64,000 bases of DNA from JAKOVR01 sp031415655 (GCA_031415655.1 JANOSD010000029.1:1-64000), one strand, 5' to 3'. Positions 26,187-34,842 are shown, counted from the stretch's first letter. A program made the numbers and translations. Notes: generated by a model not told the origin, from the letters alone.

Positions 26187-29100
26187 GTGGATCTCGTCGT
26201 GCGCGTCACCCGCCCCGACGCGTTCGGCGGCGTCACTACCTCCCATCACCGCCTCGAAGCCGACCCCGACACGCCCGGTCAGGCCGTCGTCGAGGCGCTG
26301 GAACAGGCCACCGCGTTGCCGGTGCGTGTGCACCACTGTTGGGTCGAGCGCACCCGTGTGGCGGTACAACCGGCGGATCGCATTGGCGCCGCTCACCTTC
26401 GCAGCGGCGATCACCTTGTGCTGGCCCGACCGGACGCACCACCCGCGTGGGCGCACCGCGATCCCACCCTGAAACGCCACGCCTTCGAGTTGCTCGTGGT
26501 GGGAGGACCGCTGTCTGGTGCACGTCATCCGCTCCCGCCCGGCCGGGTGATCGTGGGCCGAGACCCGTCGTGCACGTTGGTGCTCGCCGACGAACAAGCC
26601 AGCCGACAACACCTCGAGATCGAGATCTCGACCGACGGCGTGGCACTGCGCGACCTGGGGTCCACCAATGGAACCGTGGTCGATGGTCGACGTCGCGGTG
26701 GCGGTGACGGTCCGTCCGACACCGCCGCACCGCTGCTGGCCGGTCAGGTGGTGGAGATGGGGTCCACGTTGTTCACCGTCGAACCGGTCGAAGACGTGGT
26801 GTCGGCCCGGCAGGCCCAGCTCACCGAGATCGACGGACAGCTGGCGTTCAACCGTCCGCCCCGAGTGCAACGACCTCGCGTCGACGCAACGGTGCGGGTG
26901 CCCCTCGCGCCCACCGCACCGTTTCGGCGAAAGTTCCCGCTCTCGGCGGCACTCGTTCCGATCGTGATGGGGGTTGCGCTGGCCGCGGCGTTGAACAGCC
27001 CCGTGATGCTGCTCTTCTGCGCCATGGGCCCGGTGATGATGGGGTTCTCGGTCTTCGAGGACCGGCGGGGCGGGCACAAGGAGTTTCGGGAGATGAGTGC
27101 CAAGTTCGCCGATGAGTTGGCCACCCTCGACGACCGGGTGGCGGTGCTGCACGATCAACTCGTGCGCGATCGGCGCGATGACGCGCCTTCCCCCGCCCAC
27201 CTCCTCGACCGGGCCGCCCGTCGCCGTCCCGAGCTCTGGGAGCGCCGTCCCACCGACAAGGACTTCCTCGTGGTTCGGGTGGGCGTGTCCGACATGCCCG
27301 GTCGACTCATCTTCGAAGGGGGCCAGGCCGAGGCGCCGGACCCGGTGATGCAGGCCCAGCTCGATGCGTTGCAGGCGGAACACGCCTCCGATCCGGATGT
27401 GCCGGTCGACGTCGACCTTCGGGGTATCGGGGTGCTCGGGGTGGCCGGCGACGATGCGTCGCGCCACGCGCTGCTCCGGTGGATCATCGTGCAGGCGGCT
27501 GTGCTCGACTCGCCTCGGGAGCTCTCGGTAGTGGTGCTGGCACCGGCGGATCAGGAGCGCGAATGGGACTTCACCAAGTGGCTTCCCCACACGACCACGC
27601 TCGTGGCCGGTATGCCGGGGGCGCGAACCGTTGCCTCCCATCCCGACGACGTGCGAACCGTCTTCCAACTCGTGGACGATCTTCTTACTCAACGGCGGCT
27701 CGATGCCGAACGGCGGGTGGGCTTCGCCGACACGGCCTGGCTTCCGCACGTACTGGTGGTGATCCCCGGCGAGCTGGAGATCCCTCGGCCGTCACTGTCG
27801 AGAATGCTCGCCGCCGGACCACAGTTCGGGGTGAGCGTGGTCGTTGGCGCCGCCACCTCGGAGTACCTGCCGGGCGAATGCCGTGCTGTGGTTCGCACCG
27901 GTAGCAGAGGGAACGACTGGTCGGTCACGGTTACCTCTACCGGCGACACCATCCCGGGCATCGTGGGCGACGCGGTGAGCCTCGAGGCCGCCACCGGTGC
28001 GGCGATGGATCTGGCACCGATTCGCGATGTGAGTGCGGCTACCGCCACGTCGGAGGTGCCGCGCCAAGTGCTCCTCCTCGACGTGCTCGAGCTCGACCCG
28101 TTGTCGGCCGATGCGGTTCGCGATCGGTGGGACCGCCACCGCGACGATCCCGGCCTCGGCGCCCCGCTGGGCATGGGTCCGGCCGGGGTGGTGTCGATCG
28201 ACCTTCGGCGTGATGGTCCTCACGGTCTCACCGCCGGCACGACCGGAGCCGGAAAGAGCGAGCTGCTGCAGAGTTACGTGGCCGCCCTCGCCGCCACCTA
28301 CCCGGCGTCGAAACTCACCTTCGTGCTCGTCGACTACAAGGGCGGAGCGGCGTTCAAGGACTGTGTCGACCTCCCCCACACCGTCGGGTTCTTCACCGAT
28401 CTCGATCCCCACCTCGCCCAACGAGCCCTGGTGTCGCTCAACGCCGAGCTTCGTCGGCGTGAGCATGTGCTGGGGCACGCCGGTGCCAAGGATCTCATCG
28501 ATCTAGAACGACGCGACCCGGCGAATGCGCCCGCCAACCTCTTTATCGTGTTCGACGAGTTCGCCTTCCTGAAGAAGGAGGTGCCCGAGTTCGTGGCCGG
28601 CGTGATCGACATCGCGCAGCGTGGACGTTCGCTCGGCGTGCATTTGATGTTGGCCACGCAACGGCCAAGCGGTGTGGTCGACGATCACATTCGGGCCAAT
28701 ACCAATCTCCGGATCGCCTTGCGTATCGCCGACGAAGCGGACTCCAACGACGTGCTCGACCGGCCCGATGCCGCCCACATCCCCAAGGGACTGCCGGGTC
28801 GGGCCTTCGTGCGCACCGGCCACACCGACGTCGTGGTGGTGCAAGCGGCCTACGGCGGCGCGGTGTCGGGCACCTCGGGCCAGATGCCCACGCGGGTCAC
28901 ACCGTTCGCCCTCGCGCCGGGGCTTCGCAGCGCCGGCCCGTCCGGAGGTGGCGCCGGTGGCGGTGGCGGCGGGGGCGGGGGCGCCGGGGACGACGAGGAG
29001 GAACGGCCCACGGATCTCCAGCGGTTGGTGTCGGCGATCCGTGAGGCGCACGTTGCCGCCGCGATCCCCGATCAACCCCTGCCCTGGCTGCCGCCGGTCG

Positions 29101-30665
29101 ACGGTGACGTAGAGCTCGGGGTGCTGCTGCGAGACCACGCCCTTCCCGCCGGCTCCACCGAGCTGGTCACCCCCCTCGGCCTGTCCGACGTACCCGAAGC
29201 GCAGGCCATCCGTCCCGCGTTCCTCGATCTGGGCGACGTTGGCCATCTGCTCGTCTACGGCACCAGCGGCTCCGGCAAGACCACCCTGTTGCGGTCGATG
29301 GCGGCGAGCTTGGCATCACGGCTGTGGCCCACCGACCTGCACCTCTACGTGCTGGACTTCGCCTCGCGGGGTCTGCGTGCGCTCGAATCTCTGCCGCATG
29401 TGGGCGCGGTCATCACCGCCGACGAGGTCGAGCGCACCGAACGGCTGGTCACGATGCTCGAGCGGGAAGTGGCCGCCCGCAAGGCCACGCTCGGCGCCGT
29501 CGGCGCGTCGTCACTGGTGGAGTATCGGGCAGCGCACGGCCCATTGCTCCCCTACATCGTGGTGCTGCTCGACGGCTATGCGGGCTTCTCGTCGGTGTTC
29601 ATGAACGTCGACCACGGTGCGCTGGTGGAGGCGCTGTCCCGGCTGGTGGGTGAGGGGCGTGCCGTTGGTCTCCACCTCGTGATCACCGCTGATCGCCGCA
29701 ATGCCATCCCGTCCACGCTGTCGGGCGTGGTGCCGACGCGGCTCGTGCTGCGCATGGCCGACGCCGATGAGTACGCCACGCTCGGTCTCCCGATGTCCAC
29801 CGCCCAAGCCGTCCTTCCCGCCGGCCGGGGGTTCCTGCCCGACGGTCACGAAGTACAGCTCGCCGTACTCGGCACCGACACCACAGGGGCCGGTCAGTCC
29901 GAGATGATCACGCAATGGGCGGCGCAGTTCTCGGAGCAGGCGGCCGCCCACGGGCTCGCCGGTCCCCCTCCGGTGGAGCTGCTGCCGGAGTTGGTGCGGG
30001 CGTCGTCGCTCCCTCCCGTGACGCCCGGCCGTAGGGCGGTGCCGATTGGCCTCCAGAGCACCGATCTCGGGCCGGCCTGGGTCGACCTCGACGATCTCCC
30101 CACGTTCCTCGTGATGGGCCCCGATCGTTCCGGCCGCACGTCGCTGCTGGTCACTCTGGCCAGCGGCGTGATGGCCGCCACCCCCGGTATCGAGGCCTAC
30201 CTCTTGGCCCCCCGCCGTAGCGCGTTGGCCGATCTGGACGGCTGGACCGACGTGGCCTCCGGCATGGACGCCTGCGAGGAACTGGCTTCTGGCTTGGCCG
30301 ATGAGGTGCGCGCCCGCGCCGGCACCAACGCCGCCCCGGTCCTCGTGGTGGTGGACGACGGCGATGAACTCACCGAAGGTCGGGCGTCCTACGGGCTCGA
30401 CGCCGTGGTCAAACGTGGGCGCGACGCCGGCGTGGTGTTGCTCGTGGCGTCGCAGACGCATGTGGTGCATCGCACCTTCGGTGGCTGGCTCACGGAGGTG
30501 CGAAAGGCCAAACACGGTCTGTTCCTCGCCCCCGATGTCGACATTGACGGTGAGCTGCTCGGGTCCCGGCTCCCCCACAAAGCCGGCCGCACGTTCCCGG
30601 CTGGTCGCGGCTATCTCGTGTGCCGCGGCCGAATCGACTACACCCAGTTCGCGCTACCGGAGTAA
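26187..30665 (+). CDS. Type VII secretion ATPase, FHA-EccC/EssC-like (FtsK/SpoIIIE)
   Basis: The 1492-residue protein starts at GTG 26187. The N-terminus is ubiquitin/YukD-like (about 1-82), then an FHA domain (about 98-200) with GRD (124-126), SRQH (139-142) and LGSTNGT (157-163). Two membrane helices (about 252-290) follow, then three FtsK-type ATPase domains. Walker A of D1 is GTTGAGKS (684-691), with Walker B LFIVFDEF. D2 has GTSGSGKT (1025-1032). D3 has GPDRSGRT (1311-1318), where Arg replaces the essential Lys. A long Gly tract links D1 and D2. The FHA domains recall firmicute EssC; actinobacterial EccC normally lacks them. It is the motor for exporting WXG100-type substrates, with the FHA domain as a likely docking site for a phosphorylated partner of the kinase. 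Confidence 0.9.
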   Translation: MDLVVRVTRPDAFGGVTTSHHRLEADPDTPGQAVVEALEQATALPVRVHHCWVERTRVAVQPADRIGAAHLRSGDHLVLARPDAPPAWAHRDPTLKRHAFELLVVGGPLSGARHPLPPGRVIVGRDPSCTLVLADEQASRQHLEIEISTDGVALRDLGSTNGTVVDGRRRGGGDGPSDTAAPLLAGQVVEMGSTLFTVEPVEDVVSARQAQLTEIDGQLAFNRPPRVQRPRVDATVRVPLAPTAPFRRKFPLSAALVPIVMGVALAAALNSPVMLLFCAMGPVMMGFSVFEDRRGGHKEFREMSAKFADELATLDDRVAVLHDQLVRDRRDDAPSPAHLLDRAARRRPELWERRPTDKDFLVVRVGVSDMPGRLIFEGGQAEAPDPVMQAQLDALQAEHASDPDVPVDVDLRGIGVLGVAGDDASRHALLRWIIVQAAVLDSPRELSVVVLAPADQEREWDFTKWLPHTTTLVAGMPGARTVASHPDDVRTVFQLVDDLLTQRRLDAERRVGFADTAWLPHVLVVIPGELEIPRPSLSRMLAAGPQFGVSVVVGAATSEYLPGECRAVVRTGSRGNDWSVTVTSTGDTIPGIVGDAVSLEAATGAAMDLAPIRDVSAATATSEVPRQVLLLDVLELDPLSADAVRDRWDRHRDDPGLGAPLGMGPAGVVSIDLRRDGPHGLTAGTTGAGKSELLQSYVAALAATYPASKLTFVLVDYKGGAAFKDCVDLPHTVGFFTDLDPHLAQRALVSLNAELRRREHVLGHAGAKDLIDLERRDPANAPANLFIVFDEFAFLKKEVPEFVAGVIDIAQRGRSLGVHLMLATQRPSGVVDDHIRANTNLRIALRIADEADSNDVLDRPDAAHIPKGLPGRAFVRTGHTDVVVVQAAYGGAVSGTSGQMPTRVTPFALAPGLRSAGPSGGGAGGGGGGGGGAGDDEEERPTDLQRLVSAIREAHVAAAIPDQPLPWLPPVDGDVELGVLLRDHALPAGSTELVTPLGLSDVPEAQAIRPAFLDLGDVGHLLVYGTSGSGKTTLLRSMAASLASRLWPTDLHLYVLDFASRGLRALESLPHVGAVITADEVERTERLVTMLEREVAARKATLGAVGASSLVEYRAAHGPLLPYIVVLLDGYAGFSSVFMNVDHGALVEALSRLVGEGRAVGLHLVITADRRNAIPSTLSGVVPTRLVLRMADADEYATLGLPMSTAQAVLPAGRGFLPDGHEVQLAVLGTDTTGAGQSEMITQWAAQFSEQAAAHGLAGPPPVELLPELVRASSLPPVTPGRRAVPIGLQSTDLGPAWVDLDDLPTFLVMGPDRSGRTSLLVTLASGVMAATPGIEAYLLAPRRSALADLDGWTDVASGMDACEELASGLADEVRARAGTNAAPVLVVVDDGDELTEGRASYGLDAVVKRGRDAGVVLLVASQTHVVHRTFGGWLTEVRKAKHGLFLAPDVDIDGELLGSRLPHKAGRTFPAGRGYLVCRGRIDYTQFALPE

Positions 30666-30710
30666 CCACTGGAGCGAGCGGCCCGCCCGTTTTTGCTGAC
30701 GATCGGCGTG

Positions 30711-30763
30711 GAGTCGAACCATGTTGCAACGGTCCCCCTTGTAGGGGTTTGGTTGCAACATGG
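30711..30763. repeat. 53-bp hairpin repeat, family B, copy 1
   Basis: A perfect 12-bp stem (CCATGTTGCAAC/GTTGCAACATGG, arms from 30719 to 30763) encloses a second small stem, CCCC/GGGG. It lies 46 bases after the EccC-like gene in its presumed 3' untranslated region. A second copy follows 145 bases on. Confidence 0.8.
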
Positions 30764-30855
30764 CTACCGGGGAGGGCGGCCGCGAGGTCGGGACGCCCGG
30801 CGTTCGGGGCCGCCCGGTCGAGCGCTACCGCTGTTTTGGTCGGTGATCGGGTTGC

Positions 30856-30908
30856 GAGTTGAACCGTGTTGCAACGGTCCCCCTTGTAGGGGTTTGGTTG
30901 CAGCATGG
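30856..30908. repeat. 53-bp hairpin repeat, family B, copy 2
   Basis: This has the same 53-base layout as the copy at 30711, with three or four substitutions. The two changes inside the arms turn Watson-Crick pairs into G-U pairs in plus-strand RNA, so the stem is kept. The interval 30666-31035 holds no gene besides these two elements; it separates converging genes. Confidence 0.8.
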
Positions 30909-31035
30909 TTGGGGGAACGGCGTTCGCGAAGCGGTCGGGCCGTGGTGCAGTTCGCTGGCGAACACGGCGCACCGCAGCGCCGGGTGTCATCCGGTCGAGC
31001 GGGGCGGTGTCATCCGGTCGAGCGGGCGGTGTCGC

Positions 31036-31515
31036 TCAGCCGATCGACATCGAAGTGAAGGCGTCGGTGAAGATGGGGCCGTAGGTGTTGAGACCATCTT
31101 CGGCACAGGTGCCATGGAACTGGACGGCGTAGCGAACCTCGGGGTGGGCTGTCGGCACGATCACCACACCCTGGACTTGGGCCACCGGAAAGCTCGCCTG
31201 TTCTGGTTGGAACACCACCGTGGAAACGAAGCCATCGAATCCGGCCACGGTGCAGGCCTCGGACCTGAGCACCGACGCTCCCGGGTGGTCGTCGTTCGTC
31301 TTGTCGATAAGGAGCTGGGCCACATCCTCGGCGACGTGAGAGTGAAGCGCTTTGGTGACGATCACCACCACGTTGGCGCGAAACGAATCGGGCGAATCGG
31401 GGTCGAACGCCGACAGGGTGGCGGCCGCCGAAGAAAAGGGCTCCCATCCATCGGGCAAGGTGAGGCCAAGTGGCGGGGGCGCCGGGAACTGCTCGCTGGG
31501 GGTCTCGATCAGCAT
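31036..31515 (-). CDS. LpqN/LpqT-like protein
   Basis: The 159-residue protein has the compact alpha/beta pattern of the LpqN/LpqT (DUF1795-like) family, with landmarks LTLPDGWEPF, ANVVVIVTKAL, GFDGFVSTVVF and GVVIVPTAHPEVRYAVQF. Unlike mycobacterial LpqN it has no signal peptide or lipobox when started at ATG 31513-31515. The start is uncertain because no Shine-Dalgarno is seen; an upstream in-frame extension overlaps the neighbouring gene. Homologues without signal peptides are commonly found beside WXG100 genes. It ends the putative minus-strand secretion transcript. Function unknown. Confidence 0.65.
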   Translation of the reverse strand: MLIETPSEQFPAPPPLGLTLPDGWEPFSSAAATLSAFDPDSPDSFRANVVVIVTKALHSHVAEDVAQLLIDKTNDDHPGASVLRSEACTVAGFDGFVSTVVFQPEQASFPVAQVQGVVIVPTAHPEVRYAVQFHGTCAEDGLNTYGPIFTDAFTSMSIG

Positions 31516-31582
31516 GGGTTCGGGCTTTCGGGTCGAGGCGGTGGGCGGTCGAAATTGGTGTGCATCGGGGGTGAATCGGCGG

Positions 31583-33601
31583 TCATCGTGGCCAGCCGGG
31601 GGGAACGCTTCCCGAGCCGTAACGTTCGATCGCTTCAGCGATCGGCGCGAGGCTCTCGGGGTCGAGTTTGGCCAACTCGCCGATCGTTTGCCACGCTGCG
31701 CCGGGATCGCTGACGGCAAGCTGCTCGCCCATCTTGACCATGGCGGCGGGATCGGAGGCAGCGAGGTCGACCACGGCTTGAGCGGCCGCGGCGGGATTCG
31801 TGTCGGCGAGCGACGCAAGGGCCTGGGCGGCGGCGGCGGGGTCGGCACCGGCGAGGGCCCCCACCGCCGAAGCGGCGGCGCCCGGGTCGGCGCCCGCCAT
31901 CTGACTGACCATGTTCACGGCCGCCGCCGGATCGGTGCCGGCGAGCGCCGTTAGGGCCTCGGCGGCGGCGGCGGGATCGGCGTTCATCAGGTCGGTGAGC
32001 GTGCTGGCCGCAGCGGCGGGGTCGGCACCGGCCATCTGGGCCACGGCGTTGGCGGCCGCGGCCGGGTTGGCATCGGCGAGCTGTTTCAATGCATCGGCAG
32101 CTGCGCCTGGATCGACTCCCGCCATTTTGGCCACCGCATCGGCGGCTGCTGCGGGGTTGACGCCGGCCATTTGGGCTACGGCCTCGGCTGCAGCTGCGGG
32201 GTCGACCCCAGCCATCTGAGCTACGGCGTCGGCAGCTGCGCCAGGGTCGACGCCCGCCAGGTCAGCCACCTTTTGCACCGCAGCCACGGGGTCGGTCTTT
32301 GCCAGTTCGACGGCTTCTTGCACCGCTGCCGGATCCACGCCGGTGGCGTCGTTGACTGCGCCGCCAGCCGCCTCGCCGGCCGCATCGGCGCCGCCGTCGA
32401 GCCAACGATCGATGGTGTCGCCCGGGTCGGTGACGAGGTCGATGATGCCTTCGCCGATCGCTTCGAGGTCGATGTGTATGCCGAACTCGATGCCAAGGTC
32501 GATGCCGATGCCGAGGTTGGCGTTGAAGTCGAACCCGATGTCGGAGGTGGTAAAGCTTGCTCCGCCACCCACCTCGACGCCCACACCGACCCCGACCTCA
32601 ACCCCGTAGTTGCCCCCTACGCCCGCCACCTGGCCGTGCACCTCCGCACCAGCGGTGGCCTTGGCCGTGGCGCCGGCGTTGTAGTTGGCGCTTACCCCGT
32701 CGGGCCCGGCGTGGCCACCGGCGCCGGCATGGGCTTCGGTCGACGCTTCGGCACTGGCCGATCCGCCGGCGGAGGCAAGCCCGCCGGCTTTGAGCTCGGC
32801 TTCGGCCTCGGCGCGCGCTTTGGCCGACGCCGACCCTCCGATCTCTGCGTCGATCCCATCGGGACCGATGGACCCTTTGGCGTGAGCTTCGGCGTCGAGC
32901 GCGACCTCGGCGCTCACATGCCCGCTCCCAGAAATGGGACCGGCATCGAACGACCCGCCAGCCTCCACCTTGGCACCGAGGTGGGCGTGGGCTTCGGCTT
33001 CCCCCCGGATGCCGTCGGGGCCGACGCTACCGCTGGCGCTGGCGCCGGCATTGCCCTTGACCTCGGCCTTGGCGTAAACGTCGTAACCGTCACCCTTTTT
33101 GTGCGCTTCCCAGCTCTCGCCGAAGCTCACCTCCTCGGACACGGAAGCCGTCGACACCTTGCCATCGGTCGTGACCCACCCGCCGTTCCAAGGTTGCGGC
33201 GGAGGCGGCGGCGGGGTTGCCTCGACTCCGAGGATGATGGGAAGAAATATCCGCCAGTCGAGTTTGACGATCTTGCCGATGCCGCCTTCGACGGGTTCGA
33301 GCGTTTCGAGTATCGGCGGTGGCGGTGGCGGGCTGTTGAGCGGGTCGAGCCCTTCTTCGGTCTCGATCGTGAGCACCTCGCTGACGAGGCTGTCGTGGTC
33401 ACCCTTGATCGTGGTGCCGAGACTGTCGAGGGAGGCGAGGACGGCGTTGTATGCGGGCGCGGTGGCCGGGTCGGCGCCGAGCAGTGCGCCAGCTTTCACG
33501 ACGTCGAGTTTGATCGCCGACAGTTCGGCCAAGCCACCCTTGGTGAACTTGGCGATACGGCGGATGTCTTCGGTGTCGATGAACACCTTGGTGTCGTCCA
33601 T
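31583..33601 (-). CDS. Ala-rich repeat protein, putative type VII secretion substrate
   Basis: This 672-residue protein has three parts. Residues 1-90 are helical and resemble a WXG100/LXG-type export domain (DTKVFIDTEDIRRIAKFTKG). After a Pro-rich linker, about 170-400 is a Gly/Ala-rich region of alternating small residues with recurring GPDG(I/V) turns. The last part (about 422-660) is sixteen tandem units of 15 residues (the first has 14) with consensus (D/N)P(A/G)AAAxA(V/L)xx(L/M)AG(V/A/T). Each unit looks like one proline-capped helix. No toxin, protease or binding domain is recognisable. It starts at ATG 33599-33601 with AAGGA about 7 bases upstream. Downstream of two WXG100-class genes, it is the best candidate cargo or wall scaffold. 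I know no described family with this layout. Confidence 0.75.
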   Translation of the reverse strand: MDDTKVFIDTEDIRRIAKFTKGGLAELSAIKLDVVKAGALLGADPATAPAYNAVLASLDSLGTTIKGDHDSLVSEVLTIETEEGLDPLNSPPPPPPILETLEPVEGGIGKIVKLDWRIFLPIILGVEATPPPPPPQPWNGGWVTTDGKVSTASVSEEVSFGESWEAHKKGDGYDVYAKAEVKGNAGASASGSVGPDGIRGEAEAHAHLGAKVEAGGSFDAGPISGSGHVSAEVALDAEAHAKGSIGPDGIDAEIGGSASAKARAEAEAELKAGGLASAGGSASAEASTEAHAGAGGHAGPDGVSANYNAGATAKATAGAEVHGQVAGVGGNYGVEVGVGVGVEVGGGASFTTSDIGFDFNANLGIGIDLGIEFGIHIDLEAIGEGIIDLVTDPGDTIDRWLDGGADAAGEAAGGAVNDATGVDPAAVQEAVELAKTDPVAAVQKVADLAGVDPGAAADAVAQMAGVDPAAAAEAVAQMAGVNPAAAADAVAKMAGVDPGAAADALKQLADANPAAAANAVAQMAGADPAAAASTLTDLMNADPAAAAEALTALAGTDPAAAVNMVSQMAGADPGAAASAVGALAGADPAAAAQALASLADTNPAAAAQAVVDLAASDPAAMVKMGEQLAVSDPGAAWQTIGELAKLDPESLAPIAEAIERYGSGSVPPGWPR

Positions 33602-33637
33602 CGTGGTCCTTGGGTCCTTGGGTCCTTGTGGTGAAGC

Positions 33638-33670
33638 GAGCACCGGCCGTTTTGGGTCCGGCCGGTGCTC
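33638..33670. promoter_or_regulatory. 11-bp perfect stem-loop between WXG genes and repeat-protein gene
   Basis: GAGCACCGGCC (33638-33648) pairs perfectly with GGCCGGTGCTC (33660-33670) around an 11-base loop. It lies 13 bases after the stop of the small WXG-like gene and 36 bases before the next start on the minus strand. No U-run follows, so an attenuator, processing site or mRNA-stability element is as likely as a terminator. Three tandem GGTCCTTG strings at 33605-33628 lie next to it. Confidence 0.6.
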
Positions 33671-33683
33671 GGGTTCGTCGGGT

Positions 33684-33938
33684 TCAGCTTGCGGGAGCCG
33701 CTTCGGCTCGTGCGGCGAGGCGTTGCAGGTGGAGCGCCATCTCGTGGAGCTGCGCGGCCACCTTGCGAAACTCTTGTTCGCGTGCGCGCATCGCCGCCCG
33801 GTAGCGGTCGGCCTTGGCGCAGGTCCAGCTCACACTCTCGGCGTTCGACGAGAGTTTCCGTCCGACGTAGATGAGATCGTCGGCCCGCTCGTCGAGCCGT
33901 TTGGCCAGCAGCTTCAGCGTGGCGGCGTCAGCACTCAT
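33684..33938 (-). CDS. WXG100-class small protein, WxC variant
   Basis: The 84-residue all-helical protein has two amphipathic halves around a central turn reading SWTCAKADRY. The usual W-x-G is W-T-C here. Length, helix-turn-helix form and position 8 bases after a true WXG100 gene identify it as the second member of an ESAT-6/CFP-10-like pair. Such pairs form a four-helix bundle and are exported together by the EccC ATPase. It starts at ATG 33936-33938. The Cys in place of Gly is unusual and might allow disulfide or metal contact; that is speculation. Confidence 0.7.
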   Translation of the reverse strand: MSADAATLKLLAKRLDERADDLIYVGRKLSSNAESVSWTCAKADRYRAAMRAREQEFRKVAAQLHEMALHLQRLAARAEAAPAS

Positions 33939-33946
33939 GGCAAGCG

Positions 33947-34210
33947 CTACGAGCCGGCCTTGATGAGTGCATCGCGCCGACGGGAAACCTCGGCGCCGGC
34001 TTCGCTGAGCTGCTGCTGCAGCTTCTGCAACATGGGTTCGAACTCGCTTTGCCACGACTCACGAAAGCGGGCCGCGGCGGGGCCTTCCCAGTAGGTGTTG
34101 GTGAGCTGCGACCGCACGGTTGTGGTGAGCTCGCCCACCATCCCCGATTCACGATCAAAGGTGGCCTTGAGGGCCGAGAGTTGTTCGAGTTCGCCACCGA
34201 TGGCTGGCAT
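33947..34210 (-). CDS. WXG100 family protein (ESAT-6-like)
   Basis: This 87-residue helical hairpin has the WXG motif at residues 41-43 (TYWEGPAAARFRESW), right in the middle, as in ESAT-6/CFP-10. These small proteins are type VII substrates and often dimerise with a neighbour. The start ATG 34208-34210 is firm: GGAGGT lies 8-13 bases upstream at 34218-34223, one of the strongest ribosome sites in the window. A YxxxD/E-type export tail is not obvious at the C-terminus and may come from the partner. It leads a pair with the gene at 33684. Confidence 0.88.
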   Translation of the reverse strand: MPAIGGELEQLSALKATFDRESGMVGELTTTVRSQLTNTYWEGPAAARFRESWQSEFEPMLQKLQQQLSEAGAEVSRRRDALIKAGS

Positions 34211-34376
34211 GTGGTGCACCTCCGAAGTGCGTTGCGTTGAGGGTATCGATGGCAGCCAACGCACCCGCCCCCCGCCCGTGACGCTCAGATCCAGATTCTT
34301 CGAGCGACACCCGTCACACCACCAGCGTCGCGCCGCCCGCGCCCGCGCCCTCGCGCCGCCCGCTCGCCCGCTGAGT

Positions 34377-34816
34377 CGTTTGGGCAGGAGCGTGGTGTCT
34401 AACGATGTTCTTGCCCAGACGTTGCGGGTTCTTGGTGGTCGTTTGGGCAGGAGCGCAGTGTCCAACGATGTTCCTGTCCACACGTTGCGGGTGGTTTCGC
34501 CCGGCGCGCCGGGGTGCCCGCCTCATTCGTCGTTTGGGCAGGAGCGCTGTGTACAACGATGTTCCTGCCCAGACGTTGCGGGTCTTGGTGGTCGTTTGGG
34601 CAGGAGCGCAGTGTCCATCGATGTTCCTGCCCACACGTTGCGGGTGGTTTCGCCCGGAGCGCCCGCCGCCTGCCGCTCGTGAGTCGTTTGGGCAGGAGCG
34701 TGGTGTCTAACGATGTTCCTGCCCAGACGTTGCGGGTCTTGGTGGTCGTTTGGGCAGGAGCCCAGTGTCCAACGATGTTCCTGCCCAGACGTCGCGGGTG
34801 GTTTCGCCCGGAGCGC
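34377..34816. repeat. Tandem array of six 53-bp hairpin repeats in three 154-bp units (family A)
   Basis: Six near-identical 53-bp elements lie at 34377, 34440, 34531, 34593, 34685 and 34747, all in one orientation. They form three pairs with a 154-bp super-period: the first member of each pair is followed by a TCTTGGTGGT-type spacer and the second by a GGTTTCGCCCGG-type spacer. Each element has 9-bp arms, TGGGCAGGA and TCCTGCCCA, around 19 bases. The array fills the 632-base gap between the acidic-protein gene and WXG100, inside the putative minus-strand transcript. 34211-34376 holds no gene. Function unknown. Confidence 0.9.
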
Positions 34817-34842
34817 GGTCACCGCCGTGCCCGCGGCCACGT

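Noticed and set aside
30711..30763. Possible tRNA (the reverse of GAGTCGAACC resembles a T-arm)
   Set aside because: No acceptor, D-arm or anticodon arm can be folded around it; the sequence is explained by the 53-bp hairpin family.
32171..33634. Long plus-strand open frame of 487 codons
   Set aside because: It mirrors the Ala-rich repeat gene on the other strand and its product is a low-complexity reflection of the repeats.
34377..34816. Possible CRISPR array
   Set aside because: The elements repeat regularly, but the two spacer types recur in every 154-bp unit, are only about 10 and 40 bases long, and no cas genes are nearby.
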